Source of the DNA: Chamaecyparis obtusa
Taxonomy: Eukaryota; Streptophyta; Pinopsida; Cupressales; Cupressaceae
Assembly (NCBI GenBank): GCA_027943335.1
Contig: BSBK01009263.1
Coordinates: 243,501 to 307,500 of the forward strand
DNA: 64,000 bases
Reading direction: 5' to 3'
Shown: positions 1 through 11,809 of the stretch, piece by piece
Layout: every line of letters starts with the position of its first letter
Numbering within the stretch: position 1 is the first letter of the stretch
Notes under the pieces: model-generated
Told to the model about the DNA's origin: nothing
The model's database searches: none
What the model saw: only the letters and a program-made list of their open reading frames with translations
Position numbers and translations under genes: made by a program

Positions 1-1940
1 TGTGTAATAATCGAAATATGATAATGCAACAAGTAGCATTCATTTCACACGCCTCTAAAATGTTAATAGATACTGTTTTTATAAATATGTCTTGCAGTTC
101 TATATTTGTTTGTAATTGATTAAACTATTTTACATAATCCATTTCCAAAATATTTAAAAGAAGAAAAACCTCCGACATAGTCATGTATACTTTTTATTTT
201 TGAAGGGATGTGCAATGGACAAACAATAATAACTCTGCCAGCGAAGACACCAATCGGGAGTATGCGAATAGAACAGATGGGAGTCCACGCAAGGGTCGTT
301 TTAATCTGTAACTTTTAATTTCTCGATTCAAAATAGTGTTTCGTGGATGTGTAATAATCAAAATATTGGGAGTCCACGCAATAGTGTTCCGTTGATGTGT
401 AATAATCGAAATATGATAGCCCTTTGACGAAAGAACCAGAGATGTGAGGTAGTGGCTATCCAGCCACGAAAATCATTTTTTTTATATAACCTTTTGCAAA
501 CTTTTGAAAAAAAAACTAAATGTTTCCCCTTCGTATGGTTAAAAATTTCCTTGGCTGCATAGCCGCTGTCGAGATGTGAGAGCTAATAACGATGACACGT
601 GAAAGAGGACAAACAACTACCGATAAAATTTTGAATGGTTGAGAGTAGTTGGATGGCCGTGCTTCCCTTTCCGTGTACTGTACGTCGTCTGATGGAAAAC
701 AGAGCTCGTACTGCATGTCTACATTAATGCGGTCAACAATAAACAATTGGATGGGCCAAATGATTTCAATGGCACTGGCTAAATAGCCCCATCACTGAGA
801 GCCTCTAAAATGTTAATAGCCCTTTGACGAAAGAACCAGAGATGTGAGGTAGTGGCTATCCAGCCGCGAAAATCATTTTTTTTATATAACCTTTTGCAAA
901 CTTCTGAAAAACGAGTCCACGCAAGAGTCCACGCAAGGGTCTGTAACTTTTTATTTCTCGATTCAAAATAGTCTTTCATTGATGTGTAATAATCGAAATA
1001 CGATAAAACAAAACAACTACCGATAAAAGTTTGAACGGCTGAGAGTGGCTGGATGGTGGTGCTACCCTTTCCGTTTACTGGACGCTCGTACTGCACTAAT
1101 GTGGTCAACAATAAACAATTGGACGGGCCAGATGATTTCAATGCCCGTCCACCGGGCGTCAATTGGACGGGCCAGATGGTATCAAGTGCCGTGCTGTGGA
1201 GAACTTGTTTTTGACTGGTAGCGTTTAAGAGGAAAGTAAGACTTACCACACAAATATCTACGGTGACAAGTGTTTTGTTTTTACCGGCCACTTGCGTAAC
1301 CAAGTCTACGGTGAAGCAATTGTGCAGTGGTCAACAGTGATTTGTTTTTCAGTCGTAATATTTAAGATGAAAGCTAAACATATTCAAGATCTATTTTCGT
1401 TTCCACAAAAAGTCAAGAGTCTCTCGTCTTTGCCGGCCACTTGTGTAACAAATTCTATCGCAGTCAATAGTGGGTGTTGTCGCATTCACAAGAAAATGGG
1501 AGGAAAGTTGCGTGAAACAAAAAATAATAATTAAATAGGACAGACACGTGTGATAGTTTAGTTTCACAGAGAATAAACCATAAAAGATAAAAATGCTGTG
1601 ATGGAGGAAATGGAAGAAAATGGGCAGTCAACTCCAATGTTATGCATCATGATGGAGTAATTTGTTTTGAATCCAATTCAATTATTTGATTTAATTTTAA
1701 AAATTATTTTTTAATTAAAAATTATAATTAATAAAAATGGTATAACAAATAACAATTGAAAAAATTGAATTATTTATAATTGAAAATTAGTGAGATTATT
1801 GAGATAAATAAAATAATAAAAATATTGTTATGACTTAAGTTTTATATAATTAGTAACATTTTAAATTTTAGTGCTTGGAATATGATGTTTAAGTTCATCA
1901 TTTTATTTTTAGGCTATGCTTTAATTATTAGGAACACTTG
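1..1940. repeat. Dispersed AT-rich repeat, copy 1 (truncated by window start)
   Basis: This stretch matches 16218-18443 in the same orientation over most of its length. Shared landmarks include the segment beginning gaagggatgtgcaa (from about 203) and the block gggtgttgtcgc...gaggaaagttgcgtgaa (about 1465-1520). Both copies end in ggctatgctttaattattagg, after which they diverge. Copy 1 lacks about 690 bp that copy 2 carries at roughly 17686-18371. It also contains an internal duplication: 410-775 is repeated at 815-1145, each unit starting gccctttgacgaaag and ending near caataaacaattgga. No credible protein is encoded; the short open frames here are AT-rich noise. I could not assign it to a known element class. 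Confidence 0.75.
410..1145. repeat. Internal tandem duplication inside repeat copy 1
   Basis: Two diverged units (about 410-775 and 815-1145) share gccctttgacgaaagaacc, the block gtagtggctatccagcc, and the block ccgataaaa...tttgaa followed by gctcgtactgca and ggtcaacaataaacaattgg. Copy 2 of the dispersed repeat (16512-16675) has only one such unit, so the duplication is specific to copy 1. Confidence 0.65.
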
Positions 1941-2478
1941 TGAATCTATTCTTGATAGCTTGGTGCACATTAGAGACATTCAGGATGCTAGTGCATTTTC
2001 CCATACTGCTATAGAGGCTATCCTTGACAGGAAGAGGCAAGAGGTTAATGTTGGGTTGTCTCTTTTTGAGCTACATAGTTTAGTGCCCAAAGAAACTCTA
2101 AAAGAGCAATGTTTCCTATTTTATGTGGGAAAGAATCTTGTGAAGGGATGCTAGGTCACTAGATGTCAAGATCCTATTATGGTTGCAATGATATACCCAC
2201 ACTTTCTTGCTGCCCATGGTCATTATCCAAATAAAAACCAAATTCCACTGTATTTTGCACAACAACTTTAAGAAGAGGTTCAGCTAGGGAAGGTGGTGAA
2301 ATACACTAGTTTGCCACCAGATCTCGAAAAGAGGCATGGTAGGCTTGTAGATAGAGATGCTTACCATCGAGCTAATAGACAACTACCAGTGCACATGGTC
2401 ATTTTTGGTGAGAGGGCACCTACCAGGTATAGGTCGAACCAGGTTCAACTTATTCCTGCAGTCTTGAAAATTTCATAG
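1920..2478 (+). pseudogene. Unidentified broken coding stretch
   Basis: One reading frame stays open from about 1882 to 2478 except for two stops (TAG at 2152, TAA near 2269). The peptide looks protein-like rather than random: an Ile/Leu-rich start, then segments such as AFSHTAIEAILDRKRQE, ARVTRCQ-like basic stretches, YPHFLAAHGHYP and VKYTSLPPDLEKRHGRLVD. I do not recognise the family. The coding-like part begins almost exactly where homology with the second dispersed repeat copy stops (about 1940), so the repeat probably abuts or inserted next to this sequence. It could be a fragment of a host gene exon or of an unfamiliar transposon protein. No intact start or terminal domain is visible. 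Confidence 0.3.
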
Positions 2479-5107
2479 TCAATAGATACAATCATCATGG
2501 TTTTAGATCTCATTCTGTTTCTGGTTCTGACAGGGATTTTGCAGATTTGAAGTGGCTTCCTCTTCTAATCCTCAAAGTGAGTACATCATTCTTGTTCTTT
2601 AATATCACTTACTTTGATATATCAAATCTAATATCTTGTTATTTATCATTGTACATGAGTATACACTTTCATTACTTTGTATATATTCTCTACTTCTATC
2701 TTTACACTTTTACATAGATGGAAAGAGACCCTTGAATCTACATCCCTAAATACTTAGATCATGCATTAGCACCCACTACATCTGCTTGGGTTGTGCTAAT
2801 CATATTTTAGTCCCAAAGGGGTTACATTTTGGGGCATCCTTCCAAATGTTCGTATAGGGAAGTGGGAGTGTACCATTGATGACCATTTCCCATAGTACAA
2901 TACCAACACTATACTTTTTCATCTTTGAGTTGTATATAGTAGTATTTTCACTTGTTTAGGAAATTCCATAGCAAAAAACTATCCATGATTGGTTTTTTGA
3001 AATATTGTCAAACTCTTTCTCTATGGGTGCAATAAATACTAGTTTGGGAGTAGATTGTATACCTCATTGGAGATAAGAGGGATACATTTCTAGGACCTAT
3101 TCATTTTTATTAATATAGGAAAAAAAGATTGTGTAATTGTGAAATTTGTATGTGAAATTCTATATATGATAAGTTCTTACCAAATATTAAAAAATAAATT
3201 ACTTAGCAAGGTGTAGAAATAGGTTTGTGGCTTGATTGTTTCAATTAGAAGCATGTATCACTCATAAGATCATTCACCAACAAATATAAATATAATTAAA
3301 TATGACTATTAATTAGTTTAAGAAATATGTCCAAAGTAGTACCTCCTAAAATAGATCATAGCCATTCCATTCAACTAGTAATAGGAAGTGAACCACCCAA
3401 CTTTACTGCTTAGAGGTATCCATATGTACAAAAAATAAGACTAAAACATGGTTTAGAAAATTCTAGTATCAAATTTTATCAACCATCTATGAAAGACATT
3501 ATTTCATTCATGTGCAATAACAATGTGCTATAAATATGCTACTTAGAGGATGTTTGCTAATTATAGAAATATCAATAAATAAACCATAAAAGACAAGATT
3601 CATGTTTAAGCTTCATCTTTCAACAATCGATATGTGTTAGACGATATTAAATTTATTTTATTTATTTAAAAACATCATCTTCATTTTGATTATCATCATA
3701 TCAGAATTTGAGATGAGGATGAATAAATGATTGTGTTTAAATTCACGATGGCCACTATAAAAAAATTATAATACCTATTATTTTCATAAGTGCACCATAA
3801 ACATTTTAATGTTTCTAAAATCTCTATTTAGGTTATTTGTATAAAGATTTGCTGCGATATTTTTCTATAAAATCTCAATATATAGAAAATCGTAGGCCTA
3901 TTCTAGATAAGTTAATTCAATGCACCAAACAGGCCCTAAAGACCAATGAGATGGCTATCAACAAAATTAAGTAGTTAAAGGAAGCCAAGTTTGTGACTCT
4001 TATTCTATCAACCCCAAAATTTTCTAAACCATTCAATATAAAATATGCTTTGGGACATGTGACACAAGTAGTATTCATGCAAGAAGGAATTCTCACTATG
4101 TTTAAGATGCTCCAACTTAAATTTAAAAATATTTTCAATCCATTTTATGAAAAATGAGATGTTGTTATTCAAGGATGGTGTTTGTTACAGAAAATATTCT
4201 CAACATTGTCATGCTAAATCTCATGTCTGGTTAATTCAAAATGATGATCATATTGACAGGATGTAATGAGTTTGTTGGAAATAGTAAAAGAGCACTACAT
4301 ACCCAGCAGTGATCCAATGCATTGAAATCCAAGGGCATTATCACTGCTAAACAATCAATGACAAATTTTGTGCTCCCATTTCTGTTTATCGTGATCGGAA
4401 TTTTTCCATTAAAAAAATTCATTGCATTATTACTAGGCTCATTATTGTGAATGTCAAAACACTATGTCAAGTTTTCCCTTGCAAACTGAGGTCGTTTGGA
4501 GATGTCGAAGAACATTGAAGATAATGACTGAACAATGACTTCGTCTCCTAGATTGCAATGGTTGTAGCTAATGATAAGAAGTATTGACTTAGATATTTAT
4601 GGTTACATATATAAAAATATAATTAAATATGTCCTTGATTTAGATATTTATGTCAATAATGATCTTCTATACATGTACTCTAAATGAGGATTATAGACAA
4701 TGCACACAAACTGTTTAACAAATTGTCTGACCAAGAAATTGTTTATTTTAAATATGAGAATATGAAAGTTTATATCCAAGATTGCTTCCCAAGAAACTGT
4801 TGCAAGGGACTGAAACCAAATCCATCATTTTAATAACCAAAAGATATTAGCTTGTATAATGTTGCACTTGTGCTTAATTCCAACCCTCCACTCTACTTTG
4901 CAATTAATAATTTTATGTTTCTAGAAGAAAGTAATTTGCATAATACTCCCACTTGTGTAATTAATGACATAAAATGTCTTTGAAATCTTCACTAGAAACC
5001 ATTAAGTAAAATGAAGAAATTAAAGGAAAATATTTTCTGTAAAAAGTAATTTATAATACAAAATAAGGTAGGACTAGTTAACATTTTGTATTAGCTTGAG
5101 AGAGGAA
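2479..5107. other. No gene seen (about 2.6 kb)
   Basis: AT-rich DNA with scattered short open frames (longest about 73 codons) without recognisable motifs on either strand. No LTR, inverted-repeat pair or tandem array stands out. Confidence 0.5.
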
Positions 5108-6129
5108 CTAAGATGTGGATGTAGACCAACTTTTAGAGCTCCTCGAACTGCGGTTTCTTGGTCTACTTGTACTCTCAAGTAAAGGTAGGATATTTACTGG
5201 CAAATGAAAATCTCTTGGAGTACCAAGAAATACAATTGTTATTTTTTCTAGTCTTCCAACTACCTCCATCATACTTGGGCATTGTTGTGATAACTCTCTT
5301 GTGCAGACCAACCCTACTTGCATAAATTGAGTGAGACATGTTAATACCATTGCTTTGTTTGACTCATTAACATCTTTGAGTAGTTGTTTGTCTACCACTT
5401 CATTGATTTTTTCAGGAAAATCCGTACTTGCCCATTTTGGTAGATTGATACCTTCTACAAACATGGCATCTGTTAGTCTCCTCCTTGTCAATAATTCTAA
5501 AAGTAAAATCCCATAACTGTATACATCTCCTTTTGTTGAAATCTTTCTGTTGACTCCATATTCTGAAATATGATATTATTAAGTTTGATTCTCAATAGAT
5601 ATGAAATAGTAATATAAAATTAAAAATATTCAAAGAGAACCAATATTGAAATAATACAAAATTTTATACCTGGTGCAAAGTAGCCAATAGATCCGTTTAG
5701 TGCATTTGTAGAAGTCAATGAATTTCTTGAATTGTCAAATAAGAGCCTTGTAATGCCAAAGTCTGCTACATGTGTTGTCATATCATTGTCTAATAACACA
5801 TTACAGGGTTTTAGGTCACAATGAATGACTTGCACAAAGCAATGATGATGTAGATATTCCATTCCTTGTGATATCTCCTTTGCTATTCTTAACTTGTCAT
5901 CCAAATTTAATTTGCATTCATCTCCTTCCTCGGGATATAACCATCTCTCTAAACTTCCATTTGACATGAATGGAAGAATCAAAGCTTTAAAATCAAGGTT
6001 AGAATAAGATGAAATGATTTTGATCACGTTGCGATGTCGAACTCTTTTTAGCACATTACATTCCATTTTAAAAGTTTGTAGAGCATTTTCATCTTGTAAA
6101 TTGAGAACTTTAACAACAATACTTGTACC
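5108..6129 (-). pseudogene. LRR receptor kinase pseudogene, 3' part (kinase domain)
   Basis: This is the kinase-domain half of a plant leucine-rich-repeat receptor kinase; the other half lies at 12991-14521 beyond an inserted Copia element. Reading down from 6129 it carries the ATP-binding lysine (IVVKVLNL), an alpha-C glutamate (FKMECNVLKRVRHRNVIKI), catalytic loop VIHCDLKPCNVLL and activation segment VADFGI. The catalytic loop has HCD instead of HRD, the non-RD form typical of pattern-recognition receptors such as FLS2, EFR and Xa21. A 107-bp intron (5669-5563, GT...AG) splits the codon after YFAP and is followed by EYGVNRKISTKGDVYSYG, matching the usual family sequence. Exon 2 ends at the TAG at 5108. 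No stop occurs inside these two exons; the gene is dead because of the insertion and of stops in the LRR half. Confidence 0.85.
5563..5669 (-). other. Intron in the kinase domain
   Basis: On the minus strand the sequence reads CACCAG|GTATAAAA ... TATTTCAG|AATATGG. Joining the exons gives YFAPEYGVN, the expected activation-loop sequence. A single intron near this point is known in Xa21-like kinases. Its length of 107 bp is short but normal for plants. Confidence 0.8.
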
Positions 6130-7196
6130 TATTGGAAATATGGATGTAGTAACTAAGACGGGGGGTGAATCAGTTAGCCACAAAAATATTACCACTGATC
6201 CCTTAGATGTCTTATTAAATTATTTACTGCTGACATACAGAGAAATGCTGAAACTTGGTAATCGTAGAGAGTATTAATTATAACTATTCTTAAGCATTCA
6301 TCAGTGATTAACATACATGAATAAAGAAAATATTATGAACACAAGAGACACCAGATTTAACGTGGAAACCCAATATGGGAAAAACCACCAATGTAACTAG
6401 TTACTAATTTTCACTCTTTTGAAGTGATGCCTTGTTAGGAGCCAACCCGGTAAAAGGTTACAAAACACACTATTAGGTGTGACCTTGTTAGAGGATTTAC
6501 AAAATGGCTATTAAACCAACTTAGTTAGGAGATTTTGAAATCACTGCTACAATGGTAAGAAAGTAACAGTGAAGTGACCTGAATAATGATGCAACTGAAT
6601 TGCTGATTACGGATCTCTATTCTACTTCACTAGATCCTTCCTGATCAAATATATCTTTGCTGCTCTTCAAGGATATCTAATCATCCTTCAAAATTTGCTC
6701 ACATACTTTTCTTCTCTTTTTCACTTGCATACCTCTAATTCACAACTTGACCTTCTATATATACCATTCGGATTGTCAAGTCGGCACTGATAACCTTACA
6801 AAACATTACTAATCATTACAACAGTCGGCTGGAATAAACAAGCTTTATTTCTCAAATTAACAAAATCCTTTACTGGGCCGACCTTGCTTGGTAAACACTA
6901 ATCCAAAAAGATTTCCTTTGGTGACTGAGAGAACTCGGTAAACACTATGAATTCTGCAACATCCTTTGGGGACCGAGTGAACTCGGTAAACACTAACTTT
7001 CCTTCGATAACCGAGGAAGCTCGGTTAACACTGTATTCTGCCATACATTTCTTTGACACCCGAGCTATCTCGGTAGACACTTGAAAACTGCCTGCTGACC
7101 GACTGAGCTCGGTAGATACTTGTTATGACATTTGTGTGATATCAAAGACAACACATAATTATTTCAAAAATCTTCTTCAGACAATTGTATCCAACA
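6130..7196 (-). repeat. Copia 3' LTR (1067 bp)
   Basis: It matches 11810-12990. The outer end reads TATTGG where the other LTR has TGTTGG (one G-to-A change) and the inner end is CCAACA. It is 114 bp shorter, mainly because of a missing block of about 72 bp flanked in the other LTR by direct repeats of ccttgttaga, plus a smaller gap of about 39 bp near its inner end. A TATA-like run lies at 6756-6763. Confidence 0.92.
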
Positions 7197-7212
7197 ATCT
7201 CCCTCTTTGGCA
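7197..7212 (-). promoter_or_regulatory. Copia polypurine tract
   Basis: The minus strand reads GCCAAAGAGGGAGAT directly before the 3' LTR. This is the purine-rich plus-strand primer expected at this position in an LTR element. Confidence 0.75.
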
Positions 7213-7534
7213 TTGATGGCAACACAATATGTCATAGCACAATGAAATTTCACAGCAAACATAGAATAAGGAACATATCCTTAGCTTCATTTTGATTCTC
7301 ATCTCCCTCTGTCAGCAAACTTCTTTTGAAAACTCTCCCTCTTTTCTTTTTTTTTGAAATTTCATGAAATGATAACAAACTCTCCCTCTTTGACAACACA
7401 TGCCAAAGACAACACACTTTCGGTGAATACCAATGTACCTTAAGTATTGATTCATATGCAATGATTCCTTGACTATGCTGCATCAACTGACTGATCTTCA
7501 ACATGCTCTGGTTGATGCATTATTAAAACTTAAT

Positions 7535-10500
7535 TTAGTGAGCCTTGGATAAGGGAATGACCCCTAACTTACCTCTTAGATACAAGAATGCATCCTTAGG
7601 TAATGGCTTGGTGAAGATATCTGCAATTTGTTCTTTTGTATGAATATATTCCAATCTGATTTCCTTGTCCTGCACCAATTCTCTGACAAAGTGATATTTT
7701 ATAGCAATGTGTTTGGTTTTGGAATGCATTACTGGATTCTTTGAAATATTTATTGCACTTGTATTATCACAAAACATAACAACTGGTTCTTTGATTTCAA
7801 CTTTCATGCCTTCCAATAACTATTTGAACCAAACAATATTAGAATAGTTTACTGCTGCAACAACATATTCTGCTTCTGTTGTGGATTGGGATGTGCAATT
7901 TTGCTTTTTACTAGTCCAAGATACTAACTTCTTGCCAAGAAAGAATGCTCCACCACTTGTACTCTTTCTATCATCAAAGTTTCCTGCCCAATCAGCATTA
8001 TTAAACACTTTTAAGTCCAGATTGCCTCCAAATTTATACCACAAGCCATACTCTTCAGTTCCTCTCAGGTACCTCAAGATTCTTTTGATTGCCATCATGT
8101 GATTTTCTCTAGGTTTTGCTGAGAATCTTGCTACTATACCAACTGCTAAGGCAATATCAGGCCTTGTATGTACTACATACTGTAATTTTCCAATCATTGA
8201 TCTGTATAGGGTCTGATCTACTTCTTTTGAATCATCATCTTTGGTAAGCTTCAGTCCAGCACACATGGGGGTACCGACTGGTTTTGAATCTTCCATACCA
8301 AATTTCTTAAGTATTTCCTTGATGTATTTAGACTGAGTAATGTAGATACCATTTTTGCTCTGCTAAATTTGAAGTCCAACAAAGAATTTTATTTGACCAA
8401 ACATAGACATTTCAAATTCTTTGTTCATTTTCTCTAAAAATTCTTTGCACTGATCATCATTCCCTGTAAACACAGTATCATCCACAAATATTTTTGCCAA
8501 AACAATTTTGTTATCTGGTCCTTCTTTGATGTATAAATTAATGTTGTCATTGGCTCTTTTGAAATCAATCTGAGTTAGATAGTTATGTAATCTTTCATAC
8601 CATGCTCTAGGGGCTTGTTTCAAACCATACGGTGCTTTGTGTAACTTGCAGACCATATCCCTTTTGTTTGGATCAATGAAACCTTCAGGTTGCTCAATGC
8701 AGACTTCTTCATCAAGAATACCATTAAGAAATGCAAATTTTATATCCATCTGATATACCTTAAATCCTTTATGTGCTGCATATGCAAGTAGAGTCCTTAC
8801 ACCTTCTAATCTTGCAACAGGAGCAAAAGTCTCTCCATAATCTATACCTTCTTCTTGAGAATATCCTTTACATACTAATCTTGCTTTGTTTCTTGATACT
8901 TGACCATCTTCATTCAACTTATTTCTGAATACCCATTTTGTCCCAATTACATTTTTATCTTTAGGCCTAGGTACAAGAGTCCATGTCTTATTTTTCTCTA
9001 TTTGCTCTATTTCTTCATTCATAGCCTTAATCCAACTTTCATTTTCCAATGCATCTTTGACATTTTTAGGTTCAAAATCAGCAAGTAAACATATACCTTT
9101 TAGTTTATTCCTTGTCATAGTGCCATCTGATTTGTTTCCAATAATCTGATCTGGTGTATGATGCTTTCTGACATATTTGGCCAATACAGGTTCCTTTCTT
9201 CTTGAATGAGTTACATTGTCATCTTCTTGAATTTCATCTTCAGGTTCAGTTTGCTTGGGCTCGGTAGATATTTGCTCGGTAGCTTCAAGCTAAGACTCGG
9301 TTTCTTGTGACTCGGTTTGAACTTCTTCTTGTGACTCGGTTACTGTATTGGGCTCGGTTGATGTAGTCTCCTCATTGCTAGATGTTTCTGGAAATGTATC
9401 AGGTTCAATGTAAACAAATCTTTTGTAATCCTCTGGTTCCCTTTTGCTTTCTTCTTCAGTCTTTTCTGCAAACTCATCAACTTTCACATGTGCACTTTCT
9501 ATGATTTTGTGAGTAGAAAAATTTAGACATCTATATGCCTTACTTTTGCAAGAATATCCCAAAAATATTCCTTCATCACCTTTTACATCAAATTTGCCTT
9601 TTCTAGATTCTTTCAAGATGTAACATTTACTACCAAATACTTTTAGGTAACTTACATTGGGTTTATAGCCATACCATAACTCATAAGGGGTTTTGAATGT
9701 GTCTTTCCTCAATTATACTCGGTTCAAGGTATGAACTGCGGTGCTAATAGCTTCCTTCCAGTATTTCATAGTAATGTTCTTCTCAATCATTAGAGTCCTT
9801 GCACAATCCATGATAGATCTGTTCCTCCTTTCAGCTATTCCATTCTGCTCAGGAGTTCTTGGAGCTGATACCTATCTTTTGATTCCTCTTTCAATGCAAA
9901 AATTATTGAATTCATGGGAGATGAATTCACCACCTCTGTCTGATCTCAAGCACTTCATTCTTTTTCCTGTTTCCTTTTCTACTCTTGCCAAATACCATTT
10001 GAATTTCTCAAATGCTTCTAACTTTTCTCTTAAATACATAACAGTCATCATTCTAGAGTAATCATCAACAAAGAGAATAAAGAATTGTTATTTATTATAG
10101 CTTTCAATTCCAATAGGTCCACATAAGTCAGTATGCACAATATCCAAAATATCTTTAGATTGATAGTTTTTACTTTTAAAGCTAGTCTTTCCCATTTTAC
10201 CAATCTGACAATTCTTGCATAGACCAACATCAAGTTTCTTCAAAGTAGGAATACCTCTTACTTTCTTGAATTTTCTTATTTTCACCATATTATCAAAATT
10301 TACATGACATAACCTTTTGTTCCATAACCAAATTTCTTCAATTTGAGCAATAAAACATAAGCATTCACCGAGATCAAGATAAAATAGGTTACCTTTGGTT
10401 TGTTTGCCTGAACCAATCAGTTTTCCTTTGTCATCGAGTAGTCTTGCTTTGCCATTCATGAATTCAACCTTGAATCCAATGTTGATTAGCTGTGCTACAC

Positions 10501-11747
10501 TTAGAAGATTATGTTTTAATCCTTCAACCCAATATGTATTATCACATATAAGTTCTTTGGTTAATGAAATTCATCCTCTTCCTTTTATACAACAAGGTTC
10601 ATTGTTTCCAAACCTTACGCTACCACCATCATAGTCGTCAAAATATTCAAACTTAGTTTTGTCACCAGTCATATGATGTGAGCATCCACTGTCTATAATC
10701 CATGTATCATCTTTTCTTATATGAGAGATAAGTGCCATCTCATCTTCATCATCATCAGATTCATCTTTTACAGCAATTAAGACAATTTCTTCTTCACTAT
10801 CATTAGAATCCTTAGCCAAAAAATATGTTTTCTTACCTTTATCCTTGAATGACTTGAAATTCTTCTTGCCATTGTACTTGTGACCTTTCTTCTCATCTTT
10901 ACTTTATTTGTTTGGGCACCTAGCTGCAATATGACCAATTTCTTCACATGAAAAATAGATTAAGGGAGTTTTACCTTTGTATTTACCTCTGCCTCTAGTA
11001 TATTTCTTTGCAAGTAATGCTTCAATAACTTCAAGATCATTGTCTAAACTTTCCTCTGATTCTTCTTCACTTTTTGACTGGATTTTCTTGCCCTTCTTAA
11101 GTGAGAGTTTGGCCTCAAATATTGATTCAATATTTTTAGAAGTTCGAACATAGTTATCATAGTTGTCCAATTCAAAAGATGTCAATCTTCCAACTAAGGC
11201 ATCCAAAGTTATATTGTGATTTTGTTCACATCTTCTTTCTTGAATAGCAGATACTCTTATTGCATAAATAGGAAGCAATGTTCTAAGAACCTTACTTATA
11301 ACAGTTTCATCATCAATTTTTCCTCCAGAAGCTCTGATTGCACTAACACTTACCTTGATCCTTTCAACATATTTTGCAATGTTTTCATCTTCTATCATCT
11401 TCATCTGATCGAACTATCCTCTTAGGCTTTCTGCATTGGCTCTTTTCACATTGTCATCACCACCATAAATTTTCTTCATCTTGTTCCACATTTCATAGGC
11501 AGTTGTCCAGTCTTTTGATCTCATCAAATTCTTCATAGCTAAGAGCTAATGCAATATCTATCATGGTGTTATCGTTCTTTTTCTCTGCAATGTCTTCAAT
11601 AGTTAATGTGCCAATAGGAACTGTATATTATTGATCAATATGTTTGCATCTTGAATCACCAATGGAAGCCAGATGAAGTCTCATGAGACCTTGCCATGCT
11701 GAAAAGTTATCTTTGTTAAGCCTTGGAATTTCTCTCTTGTAAGACAT
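7535..11747 (-). pseudogene. Copia gag-pol polyprotein, degraded
   Basis: The reading starts at an ATG whose codon ends at 11747. Gag shows a UBN2-type region and a zinc knuckle (about 10910-10965) reading YFSCEEIGHIAARC, with the first cysteine replaced by tyrosine. Protease follows (about 10700, WIIDSGCSHHM), then a GAG-pre-integrase zinc module (about 10200-10340, ending CKNCQIGKMGK), the integrase remnant, reverse transcriptase (8363-9184, [11 protein letters not shown] to KIFVDD, a FVDD form of YVDD) and RNase H (7535-8296, SGGAFFLG...STTEAEY...DIFTKPLP). From about 11404 to 7535 all pieces lie in one frame, separated only by stops. Some of these stops replace expected glutamine (for example LRG-stop-FDQM). 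A frameshift near 11520 separates the first gag codons from the rest. It cannot produce an intact polyprotein. Confidence 0.9.
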
Positions 11748-11796
11748 CCTGATCTTTAGCTTAGGTCCTTGAAACCCTTCCTGCAAGCACCCAAAG

Positions 11797-11808
11797 CTCT
11801 GATACCAA
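11797..11808 (-). promoter_or_regulatory. Copia primer-binding site (initiator tRNA-Met)
   Basis: The minus strand reads TGGTATCAGAGC one base inside the 5' LTR. This is complementary to the 3' end of plant initiator tRNA-Met, the usual Copia primer. Confidence 0.92.
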
Positions 11809-11809
11809 T

